DNA of 64,000 bases from CAYVTM01 sp964454645 (GTDB lineage: Bacteria; Bacteroidota; Bacteroidia; Sphingobacteriales; Sphingobacteriaceae): NCBI GenBank assembly GCA_964454645.1, contig CAYVTM010000001.1, positions 1 to 64,000 of the forward strand. Reading direction: 5' to 3'. The notes under the pieces were generated by a model. That model did not search any database, was not told the origin of the DNA, and saw nothing but the letters and a program-made list of their open reading frames with translations. Within the stretch, counting starts at the first letter, position 1. Every line of letters starts with the position of its first letter. Made by a program: the position numbers and the translations under genes. This document shows positions 17,252-25,196 of this stretch, piece by piece.

Positions 17252-18292
17252 ATGATAAAACAAATGATAACCGGAATACTTGTGTGTGGGATCACAGTTT
17301 CCACGATGGCAAATGGTTTAACAGGCGATAAGAAAACGGCGAAATCGAGCGCTGCAATCGCCAAAGTAATTGAAATGAAACCGATCGAAGTAGTTGCAGA
17401 ACGTGTTCAAAAATATAATCCGATTAGTTTGGCCGATCAAAAACTCGCGAAATTCAATGCCTATGAATCGCTTGCGTTATATACAGCAAATACAGAGAAC
17501 GATACCAGTGTTCGTAAAGCCGATACCACAGAAATTAAAGTAGGTAAAACACGTATCGTTGTCATCGGAGAACCTAAGATTGAAAAAATTTATATGGAGA
17601 AAGACTCTACCGGTGATTTTGACGATGAGGATTATAAAGCCAACAAAAACAAAAGAAAAGAAAGTAAATCGGATGATTACTTAGAGATGAATATTGGCTT
17701 TAACGGATTCCTGGATAATGGAAACACGAGCCTTTCTGCTCCCTACAAAGCGTTGGATTTAGAGAACAATAAATCCATCAACTTTAGCCTGAGCTATAAT
17801 AAACGATTCAATATTATCAGAGATAATGTACAACTTTCTGCCGGTATCGGTTTGGACTGGAACAACTATCGTTTTTCTCAAAACATATCGCTGAAAGCAA
17901 AACAAGATTCATTGACATTGTTCTATGATTCAGTAGGGACTACAGCTATCAACTATAAAAAGAATAAGCTAATGTCACGATATGTAATTTTACCTGTGAT
18001 GTTGCATATTGCTACCAATAAAAGTAAAAATGGAAATCGTTTATTGTTAGCAGGAGGGGTAGAATTAGGTTATTTAATTAACGGACGCACCAAACAGGTA
18101 AGCGATGAAAAAGGAAAACAAAAAGTAAGTGATGATTTTAATATGAACGATTTGCGTTATGGCTTTATAGGTAAAATCGGGTATGGTGATTTCGGGGTGT
18201 ACGCTAAATATTATCCACAGAGTGTTTTCGCAAAAAATGAAGGGCCGAACTTAAATACTTATTGTGTAGGAATAACTTTTGGAGGCTTTTAA
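17252..18292 (+). CDS. outer-membrane beta-barrel protein linked to the sigma/anti-sigma pair
   Basis: The 346-residue protein begins with a signal peptide (about 1-20, MIKQMITGILVCGITVSTMA) and has a charged linker up to about residue 145 (including DFDDEDYKANKNKRKESK). Alternating beta strands then run to the C terminus, starting at YLEMNIGFNGFLDNG and ending TYCVGITFGGF; a final aromatic residue is usual for outer-membrane barrels. The pattern fits the porin-family/OmpA-like 8-strand barrels that Bacteroidota place after ECF sigma and anti-sigma genes. The gene follows 33 bases after the anti-sigma gene, so the three are likely one operon sensing or responding to the state of the envelope. 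The exact function is unknown. Confidence 0.7.
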   Translation: MIKQMITGILVCGITVSTMANGLTGDKKTAKSSAAIAKVIEMKPIEVVAERVQKYNPISLADQKLAKFNAYESLALYTANTENDTSVRKADTTEIKVGKTRIVVIGEPKIEKIYMEKDSTGDFDDEDYKANKNKRKESKSDDYLEMNIGFNGFLDNGNTSLSAPYKALDLENNKSINFSLSYNKRFNIIRDNVQLSAGIGLDWNNYRFSQNISLKAKQDSLTLFYDSVGTTAINYKKNKLMSRYVILPVMLHIATNKSKNGNRLLLAGGVELGYLINGRTKQVSDEKGKQKVSDDFNMNDLRYGFIGKIGYGDFGVYAKYYPQSVFAKNEGPNLNTYCVGITFGGF

Positions 18293-18330
18293 CAGTAGAA
18301 CTTTTGACCGAGGGTATATTGTAAGTAGAA

Positions 18331-18360
18331 AAATGCTCCTGTAACGGGAGCATTTTTTTT
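18331..18360 (+). terminator. terminator of the sigma factor operon
   Basis: AAATGCTCC and GGAGCATT pair around a short loop and are followed by eight T residues, 38 bases past the barrel gene stop codon. Confidence 0.8.
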
Positions 18361-18387
18361 GATTAAATGGAGGAATTACATCTGCAA

Positions 18388-18425
18388 AAAAAATCCCCCG
18401 GACACTTACATCCGGGGGATTTTTT
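18388..18425 (-). terminator. terminator of atpDC (bidirectional form)
   Basis: AAAAAATCCCCCGGA and its exact reverse complement flank an eight-base loop. Read on the minus strand it follows the atpC stop by about 15 bases and ends in a run of T residues; its symmetry lets it work on the plus strand too. Confidence 0.85.
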
Positions 18426-18440
18426 AGAAAGGTAAATCGT

Positions 18441-18683
18441 TTAGATTAAAGATTCAATCAGAACAACAACCTTATTATTCAGTACTTCAATAACTCCTCC
18501 GCTAATTTTAAAAGATTGTTCAGCATCTTTAGTTCTTAACTTTAGGATTCCTTTATCAAGGGTTGAAATAATTGGAGCGTGATTATTTAAAACTTCGAAT
18601 GCTCCTTTTGTACCCGGTACCGAAACCGACTGCACTTCGCCTGTAAAAACTTTTTTCTCGGGTGTTAATATTTCTAATTGCAT
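18441..18683 (-). CDS. atpC: ATP synthase F1 epsilon subunit
   Basis: The 80-residue protein covers the N-terminal beta-sandwich of the epsilon subunit (MQLEILTPEKKVFTGEVQSV, then VPGTKGAFEVLNNHAPIIST). It lacks the C-terminal helical hairpin of the longer 130-140-residue forms, which is normal for Bacteroidota. Epsilon links the gamma rotor to the c-ring and can inhibit ATP hydrolysis. It follows atpD by 13 bases and ends at a strong terminator, so atpD and atpC form their own unit apart from the main atp operon, as is usual in the phylum. Confidence 0.95.
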   Translation of the reverse strand: MQLEILTPEKKVFTGEVQSVSVPGTKGAFEVLNNHAPIISTLDKGILKLRTKDAEQSFKISGGVIEVLNNKVVVLIESLI

Positions 18684-18696
18684 TGTACTTGATTGA

Positions 18697-20205
18697 TTAT
18701 GCGTTAGCTTCTTCTAATAGTTTTTTACCTTTTTCGATCGCTTCTTCGATACTGCCTACAAGGTTAAATGCCATCTCCGGATACTCATCTACTTCACCAT
18801 CCATAATCATGTTGAATCCTTTAATGGTTTCTTTGATATCAACCAATACACCTTTTAATCCGGTAAATTGCTCAGCAACGTGGAAAGGTTGAGATAAGAA
18901 ACGTTGTACACGCCTTGCTCTTTGAACTACTAATTTATCTTCATCCGATAACTCATCCATCCCTAAGATGGCGATGATGTCTTGTAACTCTTTATAACGC
19001 TGAAGAATTTGTTTTACACGTTGAGCACAGTTATAATGTTCGTCTCCTAAAACTTCCGGAGAAAGGATACGAGAGGTTGAATCCAACGGATCCACAGCCG
19101 GATAAATACCCAACTCTGAAATTTTACGGCTTAATACGGTTGTTGCATCCAAATGGGCAAAAGTTGTTGCCGGTGCCGGGTCAGTTAAGTCATCGGCAGG
19201 AACGTAAACCGCCTGTACCGAAGTAATTGAACCACGTTTGGTTGAAGTAATACGCTCTTGCATCATACCCATCTCCGTAGCTAAAGTTGGTTGGTAACCT
19301 ACCGCAGAAGGCATACGTCCTAACAGCGCCGATACCTCTGAACCTGCTTGTGTGAAACGGAAGATGTTATCGATAAAGAATAAGATATCACGTCCGCCGC
19401 TTTTCTCATCTCCGTCGCGGTAGTATTCCGCAATGGTTAATCCTGATAATGCCACTCGTGCACGTGCACCCGGAGGCTCATTCATCTGACCGAAAACGAA
19501 GGTTGCTTTCGATTCTTTCAACGCGTTTTTATCTACTTTCGAAAGATCCCATCCGCCTTTTTCCATCGAATGAAGGAATTCGTCTCCGTATTTAATAATA
19601 CCCGACTCAATCATCTCGCGTAATAAGTCGTTACCCTCACGAGTACGCTCACCAACTCCCGCAAATACCGAAAGACCATCGTATGCTTTTGCAATATTGT
19701 TAATCAATTCCTGGATCAATACCGTTTTACCAACTCCCGCACCACCGAATAAACCGATTTTTCCTCCTTTGGCATAAGGCTCTAATAAGTCGATAACTTT
19801 AATACCGGTGAAAAGAATCTCTGTATCTGTCGATAAATCCTCAAAACGTGGGGGTTTATTATGAATCGCTCTGCCGTTTTCCGTAGAAATTTGCTCCATA
19901 CCATCGATCGCTTCACCCACCACATTGAACAAACGACCTTTAATTTCTTCGCCGATAGGCATACGGATAGGACTGGCGGTATCAATTACATCCATCCCGC
20001 GAACGAGTCCGTCGGTAGAATCCATTGCAATTGTACGTACACGGTCTTCTCCCAAATGCTGCTGACATTCCAAAATAATTTTTTGACCGTTCTCTTTTAC
20101 GACATATAAAGCATCATAAATGTTAGGTAGTTTAGCGTTCTCGGCAGCAAAACTTACGTCTACAACCGGACCGATGATTTGAGCGATTTTCCCAATATTT
20201 GGCAT
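18697..20205 (-). CDS. atpD: ATP synthase F1 beta subunit
   Basis: From the ATG at 20205 the product is 502 residues long and begins MPNIGKIAQIIGPVVDVSF, the standard start of the catalytic beta subunit. The P-loop GGAGVGKT and the later DERLE-region equivalent GERTREGNDL, FFIDNIFRF and ALLGRMPSAVGYQPTL are all present, so it should be fully active. The frame stays open upstream to 20286, but the likely promoter (boxes at 20265-20294) places the transcript start near 20258, which rules out that longer start. It is the first gene of an atpD-atpC operon. Confidence 0.97.
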   Translation of the reverse strand: MPNIGKIAQIIGPVVDVSFAAENAKLPNIYDALYVVKENGQKIILECQQHLGEDRVRTIAMDSTDGLVRGMDVIDTASPIRMPIGEEIKGRLFNVVGEAIDGMEQISTENGRAIHNKPPRFEDLSTDTEILFTGIKVIDLLEPYAKGGKIGLFGGAGVGKTVLIQELINNIAKAYDGLSVFAGVGERTREGNDLLREMIESGIIKYGDEFLHSMEKGGWDLSKVDKNALKESKATFVFGQMNEPPGARARVALSGLTIAEYYRDGDEKSGGRDILFFIDNIFRFTQAGSEVSALLGRMPSAVGYQPTLATEMGMMQERITSTKRGSITSVQAVYVPADDLTDPAPATTFAHLDATTVLSRKISELGIYPAVDPLDSTSRILSPEVLGDEHYNCAQRVKQILQRYKELQDIIAILGMDELSDEDKLVVQRARRVQRFLSQPFHVAEQFTGLKGVLVDIKETIKGFNMIMDGEVDEYPEMAFNLVGSIEEAIEKGKKLLEEANA

Positions 20206-20264
20206 AGTATTCTTTGATTTTCGTTTTAAAATACCCCTTATTTCAAGGATTTTTTTATGTGCCG

Positions 20265-20294
20265 CAAAGTTAAGTTTTATTAGCAATATTCAAA
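20265..20294 (-). promoter_or_regulatory. promoter of atpDC
   Basis: On the minus strand TTTG (20291-20294) and TAACTTTG (20265-20272) are 18 bases apart and match the Bacteroidota TTTG / TAnnTTTG boxes. The start of transcription would fall near 20258, leaving a leader of about 50 bases before atpD. Confidence 0.6.
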
Positions 20295-20599
20295 CTGATT
20301 TTGAAGATATTTTTGGAAGATGAATAAGCCTGTATCCCTGATGCTGCAACAGGATGGCTTTAAACACCTGGTTCTGGTATTAAATTCATTCATTATCAGG
20401 CTGTTTAATTCGTGAAAATTGATAAACTAATGGCCATAGATACTTTTAGCATGTGTATTAGCTTTACAGTCTTATATCAAATCTCTGTAGTTTTACTTCT
20501 GATACCTGTCTGCACAAGCTGCATTAAAATATTTCGATGTACTTTCCGTTTATTCCCGGTTTTTTTGAATATTTTCCGTTCGGTATCTTTAATTTCTTT
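20295..20599. other. intergenic region between atpD and the ABC permease gene
   Basis: About 300 bases separate the atpDC promoter from the permease start. I find no convincing gene, RNA or hairpin. Open stretches on the plus strand look like chance, and the promoter for the permease gene is not evident. Confidence 0.4.
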
Positions 20600-21517
20600 A
20601 TGATTAATTATTTTAAACTTCAAACAAAACTACTCAACCGGAAGTTGCTTGATTCGGGGGTTCATCCGGGACTCGTTTATGTGCTGTTTATACTTGTATT
20701 TATAGGCTTTTCAGAACTTGTTTTCCAAAAAATAAATCATGCTTCCTACCTTTATTTATGCATTCCTCTTGCTATGATTTTAAAGCTGAGTGATACCCGT
20801 AGGAACGAGTTTCTCAAAATCAATTTTTCTGAAAACAGTTATTTGCAATTGCGTATATGTGAAAATGTATTGCTTTTACTCCCTTTTCTGATTTTTTTGC
20901 TTTACAAATCGGAATATATTCCGGGTGTGATTTTATCAGGGCTGGGCGTATGGGCTGCACTTAAGAATTTTAAAACCGCTTTCGAACTATACATACCCCA
21001 CCCATTTTATAAACGGCCATTCGAATTTGCAGTAGGTTTCAGAAATACTTTTTACCTGGTATTGATTGGCTATGTACTCGCAGGCATAGCCGCAGCCGTG
21101 GGGAATTTTAACCTGGGAATTGCTATAATCATTGTTTTTTTTATGTTGATGCTGGGTTATTTGGGAAACCCTGAGAATGAATACTATGTTTGGACTTACA
21201 GCAAAAATCCAAAAGATTTTTTAGTTGAAAAAATGAAAATAAGCCTGCGGCATGCAACACTTATTTGCTTACCGGTACTTATTTTGCTCCTGATTTTTTT
21301 CTTTAGCAAAGCACTCATTGTCATTGGATTGTTGGGAATAGGGTATCTTTATTTACTCGCATTTCTTCTGTTGAAATATTCGGCTTATCCCCGGGAAATA
21401 AATTTACTTCAGGGAATCCTATTCGCGTTCTGCATCTTATTTCCTTTCCTGCTGATTGGGTTAATCCCTTTTTTATACAAACAATCACTTAAGCGCTTAA
21501 ACGATTTTTTACAATGA
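20600..21517 (+). CDS. integral membrane protein, probable ABC transporter permease
   Basis: Starting at the ATG at 20600 (MINYFKLQTKLLNRKLLDSG) the product is 305 residues. It holds many hydrophobic spans, for example VYVLFILVFIGFSELVF, ENVLLLLPFLIFLL, YLVLIGYVLAGIAAAV, IAIIIVFFMLMLGYL, LICLPVLILLLIFFF and LLQGILFAFCILFPFLLIG. An upstream in-frame ATG at 20537 would add only a chance-looking segment. No sequence motif names a substrate. Its last four bases overlap the start of an ABC ATPase gene (ATGA), so the two are translationally coupled and the call as permease rests on that partnership. Confidence 0.7.
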   Translation: MINYFKLQTKLLNRKLLDSGVHPGLVYVLFILVFIGFSELVFQKINHASYLYLCIPLAMILKLSDTRRNEFLKINFSENSYLQLRICENVLLLLPFLIFLLYKSEYIPGVILSGLGVWAALKNFKTAFELYIPHPFYKRPFEFAVGFRNTFYLVLIGYVLAGIAAAVGNFNLGIAIIIVFFMLMLGYLGNPENEYYVWTYSKNPKDFLVEKMKISLRHATLICLPVLILLLIFFFSKALIVIGLLGIGYLYLLAFLLLKYSAYPREINLLQGILFAFCILFPFLLIGLIPFLYKQSLKRLNDFLQ

Positions 21518-22194
21518 TAGAAATACGAAATTTATCGAAGCAATACGGAACACGAACCGTGTTAAAAAATATCAATATACATTTCGAAGCCGGGAAAGTA
21601 TATGGTATAGTAGGAGAGAACGGTACCGGTAAAACTACTTTGTTTCGCTGTATTGCCGGGTTGGAAAAGTACGAAGGAGAAATCATCTCGGATCTGAAGC
21701 CCCTGAAAAACCATTTGGGATTACTCTTGACCGATCCGTTTTTCTTTTCAAAAATTACCGGGGGAGAGTATCTGCAGTTTATTTGCAACGCACGTCAGAT
21801 CAAATTAGAAAAAATGGAAGAGAAAAATATTTTTGATCTTCCCCTAAATCAATACGCATCTGCCTATTCAACAGGGATGAAGAAGAAGTTGGCGCTTACG
21901 GGGATACTCATGCAGGAGAATCAATATTTCATTTTAGATGAGCCTTATAATGGGGTAGATATTCAAAGCAATTATATACTGACATCCATCATACGTAAAC
22001 TGAAAGTAGCAGGTAAAACATTACTTATCTCTTCACATATTTTTTCTACACTCAGAGATACTTGTGATGAAATTCATTTGTTAAAGAGAGGTGAATTTAT
22101 CTTGCAGGCCAATCAGCAGGAGTTTGATACAATTGAAAAAGCTATGTTCGACGAAGGTTTTGGGAGTAAATTGGCTTTATTTGATTTTAAATAA
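21514..22194 (+). CDS. ABC transporter ATP-binding protein
   Basis: The 226-residue ATPase has the Walker A motif GENGTGKTT (about 34-42), a signature region YSTGMKKKLALTGILM in place of the canonical LSGGQ, Walker B FILDEPYNGVD and the switch His in LISSHIF. Length and layout match single-domain ATPases of the ABC-2 type drug/antibiotic or lipid export class. It is encoded directly after, and overlapping, the membrane protein gene, so together they probably make one exporter. The substrate is unknown. Confidence 0.9.
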   Translation: MIEIRNLSKQYGTRTVLKNINIHFEAGKVYGIVGENGTGKTTLFRCIAGLEKYEGEIISDLKPLKNHLGLLLTDPFFFSKITGGEYLQFICNARQIKLEKMEEKNIFDLPLNQYASAYSTGMKKKLALTGILMQENQYFILDEPYNGVDIQSNYILTSIIRKLKVAGKTLLISSHIFSTLRDTCDEIHLLKRGEFILQANQQEFDTIEKAMFDEGFGSKLALFDFK

Positions 22195-22360
22195 AACCTT
22201 AATTATATATTACGCACTCTGAAATTAAATCGTAACATGTAAAATATCATTTACACTTTTGGATATCTTATGTATAAGTTTCACCTTCGCAAGGCTTACA
22301 CTCAACTCCTCGCACATGAAAATTGCTGGCCCATTATGTGCAATCAATAAATTAAGCAAT

Positions 22361-23311
22361 ATGAATAATCTGAAAAAAGGTATCGAAAAAAATACGATAT
22401 ACCTTAGTGACGGGGGTCTTGAAACCACATTAATTTTTCATCAGGGTATACAACTCAATCATTTCGCGTCGTTCGAATTGTTGAAGAGCGAAAGCGGAAA
22501 AGATGCTTTACGGGAATATTACATTCCCTATCTCGATTTAGCTTTGAACAGGGAGCTGCATTTCATTATGGAGAGCCCAACCTGGCGCGCCAATTCCGAT
22601 TGGGCAAGGCTATTAGGTTATGATGAAAATGAATTGAAGGAAATAAATCGCGAAGCCATACGCCTTATATGTGATTTGGTTCATGAACATGTGATTCCTT
22701 CTGAAAGGGTGCTTATCAGCGGAAATATGGGCCCGAGAGGAGATGGTTATAAAGCCGAAAATTGTATGACTGCCGAGGAAGCTATGCAATATCATCTTCC
22801 ACAGATCGAATGTTTTGATGAGGAAAGTGTTGACCTGATTACCGCAATGACCTTAACGTATAGTGATGAAGCAATCGGAATAGTGAGAGCGGCACAAATG
22901 CATAAGCTGCCTGTTGTGATTTCCTTCACGGTAGAAACCAATGGTTTGTTGCCAAATATGGAATCTTTAAAAGAGGCAATACAGAAAACCGATGCAGCTA
23001 CAGAAACTTATGTTTCGCATTTTATGATTAACTGTGCTCATCCCGATCATTTTAAACACATGCTTTCGCAAGGAGAGGAATGGATTCGAAGAATAAAAGG
23101 GATTCGGGCTAATGCATCCACTTTAAGCCATGCCGAACTGGATGGATCCGAAACACTCGATTCGGGCGACAAGGATTTATTGGCTGATGGGTACAAGAAA
23201 TTGCAGGCTATTTTACCTGAATTACAAGTGATAGGCGGCTGTTGCGGTACCGACCATTCGCACATGGAAGCGCTTTGTGATAAACTTCTTTTAGAATCGA
23301 ACAATACTTAA
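22361..23311 (+). CDS. homocysteine S-methyltransferase family protein
   Basis: From the ATG at 22361 the product has 316 residues and starts MNNLKKGIEKNTIYLSDGGL, the usual TIM-barrel opening with a DGGLET motif. The zinc ligands of this Pfam family are present: the Cys in MINCAHPDHF and the paired Cys in IGGCCGTDHSH. Relatives methylate L-homocysteine from S-methylmethionine or S-adenosylmethionine to give methionine; members in bacteria are not all proven. The reading frame is open further upstream to 22259, but residues before the chosen ATG do not look like family sequence. It is followed by a long palindrome. Confidence 0.85.
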   Translation: MNNLKKGIEKNTIYLSDGGLETTLIFHQGIQLNHFASFELLKSESGKDALREYYIPYLDLALNRELHFIMESPTWRANSDWARLLGYDENELKEINREAIRLICDLVHEHVIPSERVLISGNMGPRGDGYKAENCMTAEEAMQYHLPQIECFDEESVDLITAMTLTYSDEAIGIVRAAQMHKLPVVISFTVETNGLLPNMESLKEAIQKTDAATETYVSHFMINCAHPDHFKHMLSQGEEWIRRIKGIRANASTLSHAELDGSETLDSGDKDLLADGYKKLQAILPELQVIGGCCGTDHSHMEALCDKLLLESNNT

Positions 23312-23353
23312 CTTTTGTATTTATCAGTATAATTCACGGAATTAGACCGTGTA

Positions 23354-23393
23354 AATAAATAATTTAGGATAATTTTATCCTAAATTATTTATT
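23354..23393. repeat. 40-base near-perfect palindrome
   Basis: AATAAATAATTTAGGATAA and its exact reverse complement (19 bases each) flank a two-base centre, 42 bases past the homocysteine methyltransferase stop and about 50 bases upstream of the -33 box of the next promoter. It could end the upstream transcript, although there is no extra T run, or bind a dimeric regulator. Confidence 0.65.
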
Positions 23394-23443
23394 AAAATGC
23401 TGTTAGTGTATTCTAAAAACCAATTTTGAACCCAGAACAAGTA

Positions 23444-23474
23444 TTTGTAAGCTATTATTAATTCCCTATTTTTG
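23444..23474 (+). promoter_or_regulatory. promoter of the acyltransferase gene
   Basis: TTTG (23444-23447) and TATTTTTG (23467-23474) are 19 bases apart, an almost exact Bacteroidota promoter. Transcription would begin near 23480, giving a leader of about 30 bases. Confidence 0.65.
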
Positions 23475-23508
23475 CAGCGTTAAAACTATTAACTAAAACG
23501 GATCAAAA

Positions 23509-24756
23509 TTGGACTTATTTGAAAAAATTCAGAAGAATCGTGGACCTTTAGGTCAGCATTCTAAAATGGCACACGGCTATTTTACTTTCCCAAAATTAGA
23601 GGGTGATATTAATAACAGAATGATCTTTAGAGGGAAAGAACATTTGGTTTGGAGTTTAAATAATTATTTAGGATTGGCGAATCATCCGGAAGTACGTAAA
23701 GCGGATGCAGATGCGGCTGAAGAATTTGGTTTAGCACAACCGATGGGTGCCAGGATGATGTCGGGAAATTCGAACAATCACGAAGCGTTGGAAAAAGAGT
23801 TAGCGGATTTTGTGAAAAGAGAGGATTGCTTCTTGTTGAATTACGGTTATCAGGGTATGGTTTCAATTATCGATACACTGGTAACGCGTCATGATGTAAT
23901 TGTATATGATGCTGAATCGCATGCATGTATTATTGATGGAGTTCGTTTACATCAGGGTAAGCGTTTTGTGTATACACACAACGATATGGAAAGCCTTGAA
24001 AAACAATTGGAGAGAGCTTCTAAAATGATTGATGGCACGGAAGGTGGGATCTTGGTGATCACGGAGGGTGTATTTGGAATGTCGGGAGCGCAAGGTAAGT
24101 TAAAAGAGATTGTTGCTTTAAAAGACAAATTCCAGTTCCGTTTATTGGTAGATGATGCCCATGGTTTCGGAACTATGGGGCCGACCGGTGCAGGAACCGA
24201 TGAGGAACAAGGTGTTCAGGAAGGAGTAGATGTATATTTCGGGACTTTTGCTAAATCGATGGCAGGAATCGGGGCTTTTGTCGCTTCCAGCGAGAATGTG
24301 GTTGAATATTTACGTTACAATATGCGTTCGCAGATATTTGCAAAGTCTTTGCCGATGCCGATGGTTGTGGGCTTAAGAAAACGCCTGGAGTTATTGAAAA
24401 CGAATCCTCAGTTAAAAGAAAAGTTATGGACCATTGTTCGTGCTTTACAGTCGGGATTAAAAGAAAAGGGCTTTGATATTGGGAATACCAATTCTCCGGT
24501 TACGCCTGTATTTTTGAGCGGCACCTTGAATGAAGCTACCAGTATTATCATGGATTTGCGTGAGAATTACAGTATTTTCTGCTCTATTGTTACTTATCCG
24601 GTAGTTCCGAAAGGAGTATTGATGTTGCGTTTAATTCCTTCTGCGGCACATACATTAAATGATGTCGAGGAAACCCTAAGAGCTTTTTCAGAAGTAGCTG
24701 AAAAGTTAAAAGCCGGACACTATAATTCACAAAATATGGCTTCTGTTAATGTTTAA
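23509..24756 (+). CDS. AONS-family PLP acyltransferase: serine palmitoyltransferase / cysteate acyltransferase type
   Basis: This 415-residue protein belongs to the alpha-oxoamine synthase family, which condenses an acyl thioester with an amino acid on pyridoxal phosphate. Visible hallmarks are the GHGYF-type opening, VWSLNNYLGL, ESHACIIDG with the cofactor-stacking His, LLVDDAHGFG with the PLP-binding Asp and His, and TFAKSMAGIGA with the Schiff-base Lys. The start codon is TTG at 23509; this matches the family start MDLFEKI, and no ATG fits. Close relatives in Bacteroidota make ketosphinganine from serine or the capnine precursor of sulfonolipids from cysteate. Sequence alone does not settle the amino acid used. 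A histone-like gene follows. Confidence 0.85.
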   Translation: MDLFEKIQKNRGPLGQHSKMAHGYFTFPKLEGDINNRMIFRGKEHLVWSLNNYLGLANHPEVRKADADAAEEFGLAQPMGARMMSGNSNNHEALEKELADFVKREDCFLLNYGYQGMVSIIDTLVTRHDVIVYDAESHACIIDGVRLHQGKRFVYTHNDMESLEKQLERASKMIDGTEGGILVITEGVFGMSGAQGKLKEIVALKDKFQFRLLVDDAHGFGTMGPTGAGTDEEQGVQEGVDVYFGTFAKSMAGIGAFVASSENVVEYLRYNMRSQIFAKSLPMPMVVGLRKRLELLKTNPQLKEKLWTIVRALQSGLKEKGFDIGNTNSPVTPVFLSGTLNEATSIIMDLRENYSIFCSIVTYPVVPKGVLMLRLIPSAAHTLNDVEETLRAFSEVAEKLKAGHYNSQNMASVNV

Positions 24757-24851
24757 AGCGTTTTTTTATTTGTTTTTTAAAAAAATCCTTTTACATTAGC
24801 AATAACAAACAATAATTATTGTAAAACCAAAACATAAAAGGAGTTCTAAAA

Positions 24852-25034
24852 ATGAAAAAATTTATCGAGTTTAAACAAATGGTGTCGGATTTAGAAGCTG
24901 ACATCGACAAATTCTACAACAAAGGCAATAGTGCAGCCGGAACACGTGTAAGAAAAGGGATGCAGGATTTGAAAAACCTTGCTCAGGCTATACGTATAGA
25001 GGTTCAAGAAAAGAAAAACGCAGATACAAAATAA
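24852..25034 (+). CDS. small histone H1-like DNA-binding protein
   Basis: The 60-residue protein (MKKFIEFKQMVSDLEADIDK at the start, then FYNKGNSAAGTRVRKGMQDL) matches the short histone H1/Hc1-like family of Bacteroidota, in which a helical segment with GNSAAGTRVRK is the conserved core. Such proteins are thought to bind DNA and help compact the nucleoid. The sequence is rich in Lys and Arg in its second half. It lies 95 bases after the acyltransferase gene and is ended by its own terminator, so it could be transcribed separately or as the tail of that unit. Confidence 0.85.
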   Translation: MKKFIEFKQMVSDLEADIDKFYNKGNSAAGTRVRKGMQDLKNLAQAIRIEVQEKKNADTK

Positions 25035-25055
25035 TTTTATTCTGTGTAAAATATT

Positions 25056-25081
25056 AAAAGCTCCTGTCTGGGGCTTTTTTT
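25056..25081 (+). terminator. terminator after the histone-like gene
   Basis: AAAAGCTCC pairs with GGGGCTTTT around a short loop and runs into a T tract, 22 bases past the stop codon. Confidence 0.75.
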
Positions 25082-25104
25082 ATGAGCTATATTTAGATAC
25101 ACGA

Positions 25105-25143
25105 TTAAGCCCGAAATTTTACCTGACTGATTTTCGGGATTAA
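25105..25143. terminator. weak hairpin, possible terminator of the protease gene
   Basis: TTAA-CCCGAAA on the left pairs with TTTCGGG-TTAA on the right across a 15-base loop. On the minus strand it lies about 55 bases past the protease stop codon. There is no strong T run, so the role is uncertain. Confidence 0.35.
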
Positions 25144-25196
25144 GAAAAGGGTGAAAGAAACCTTTAGACCCCTGTCTGTCAATGTACTATGAAATT

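Noticed and set aside
20206..20286. N-terminal extension of AtpD to an upstream ATG
   Set aside because: The likely transcript start near 20258 lies inside the extension, and family members begin at the MPNIGKIAQ position.
20412..20603. 63-codon hydrophobic open frame upstream of the ABC permease gene
   Set aside because: Composition is not protein-like, no family signal is seen, and it overlaps the permease start in another frame.
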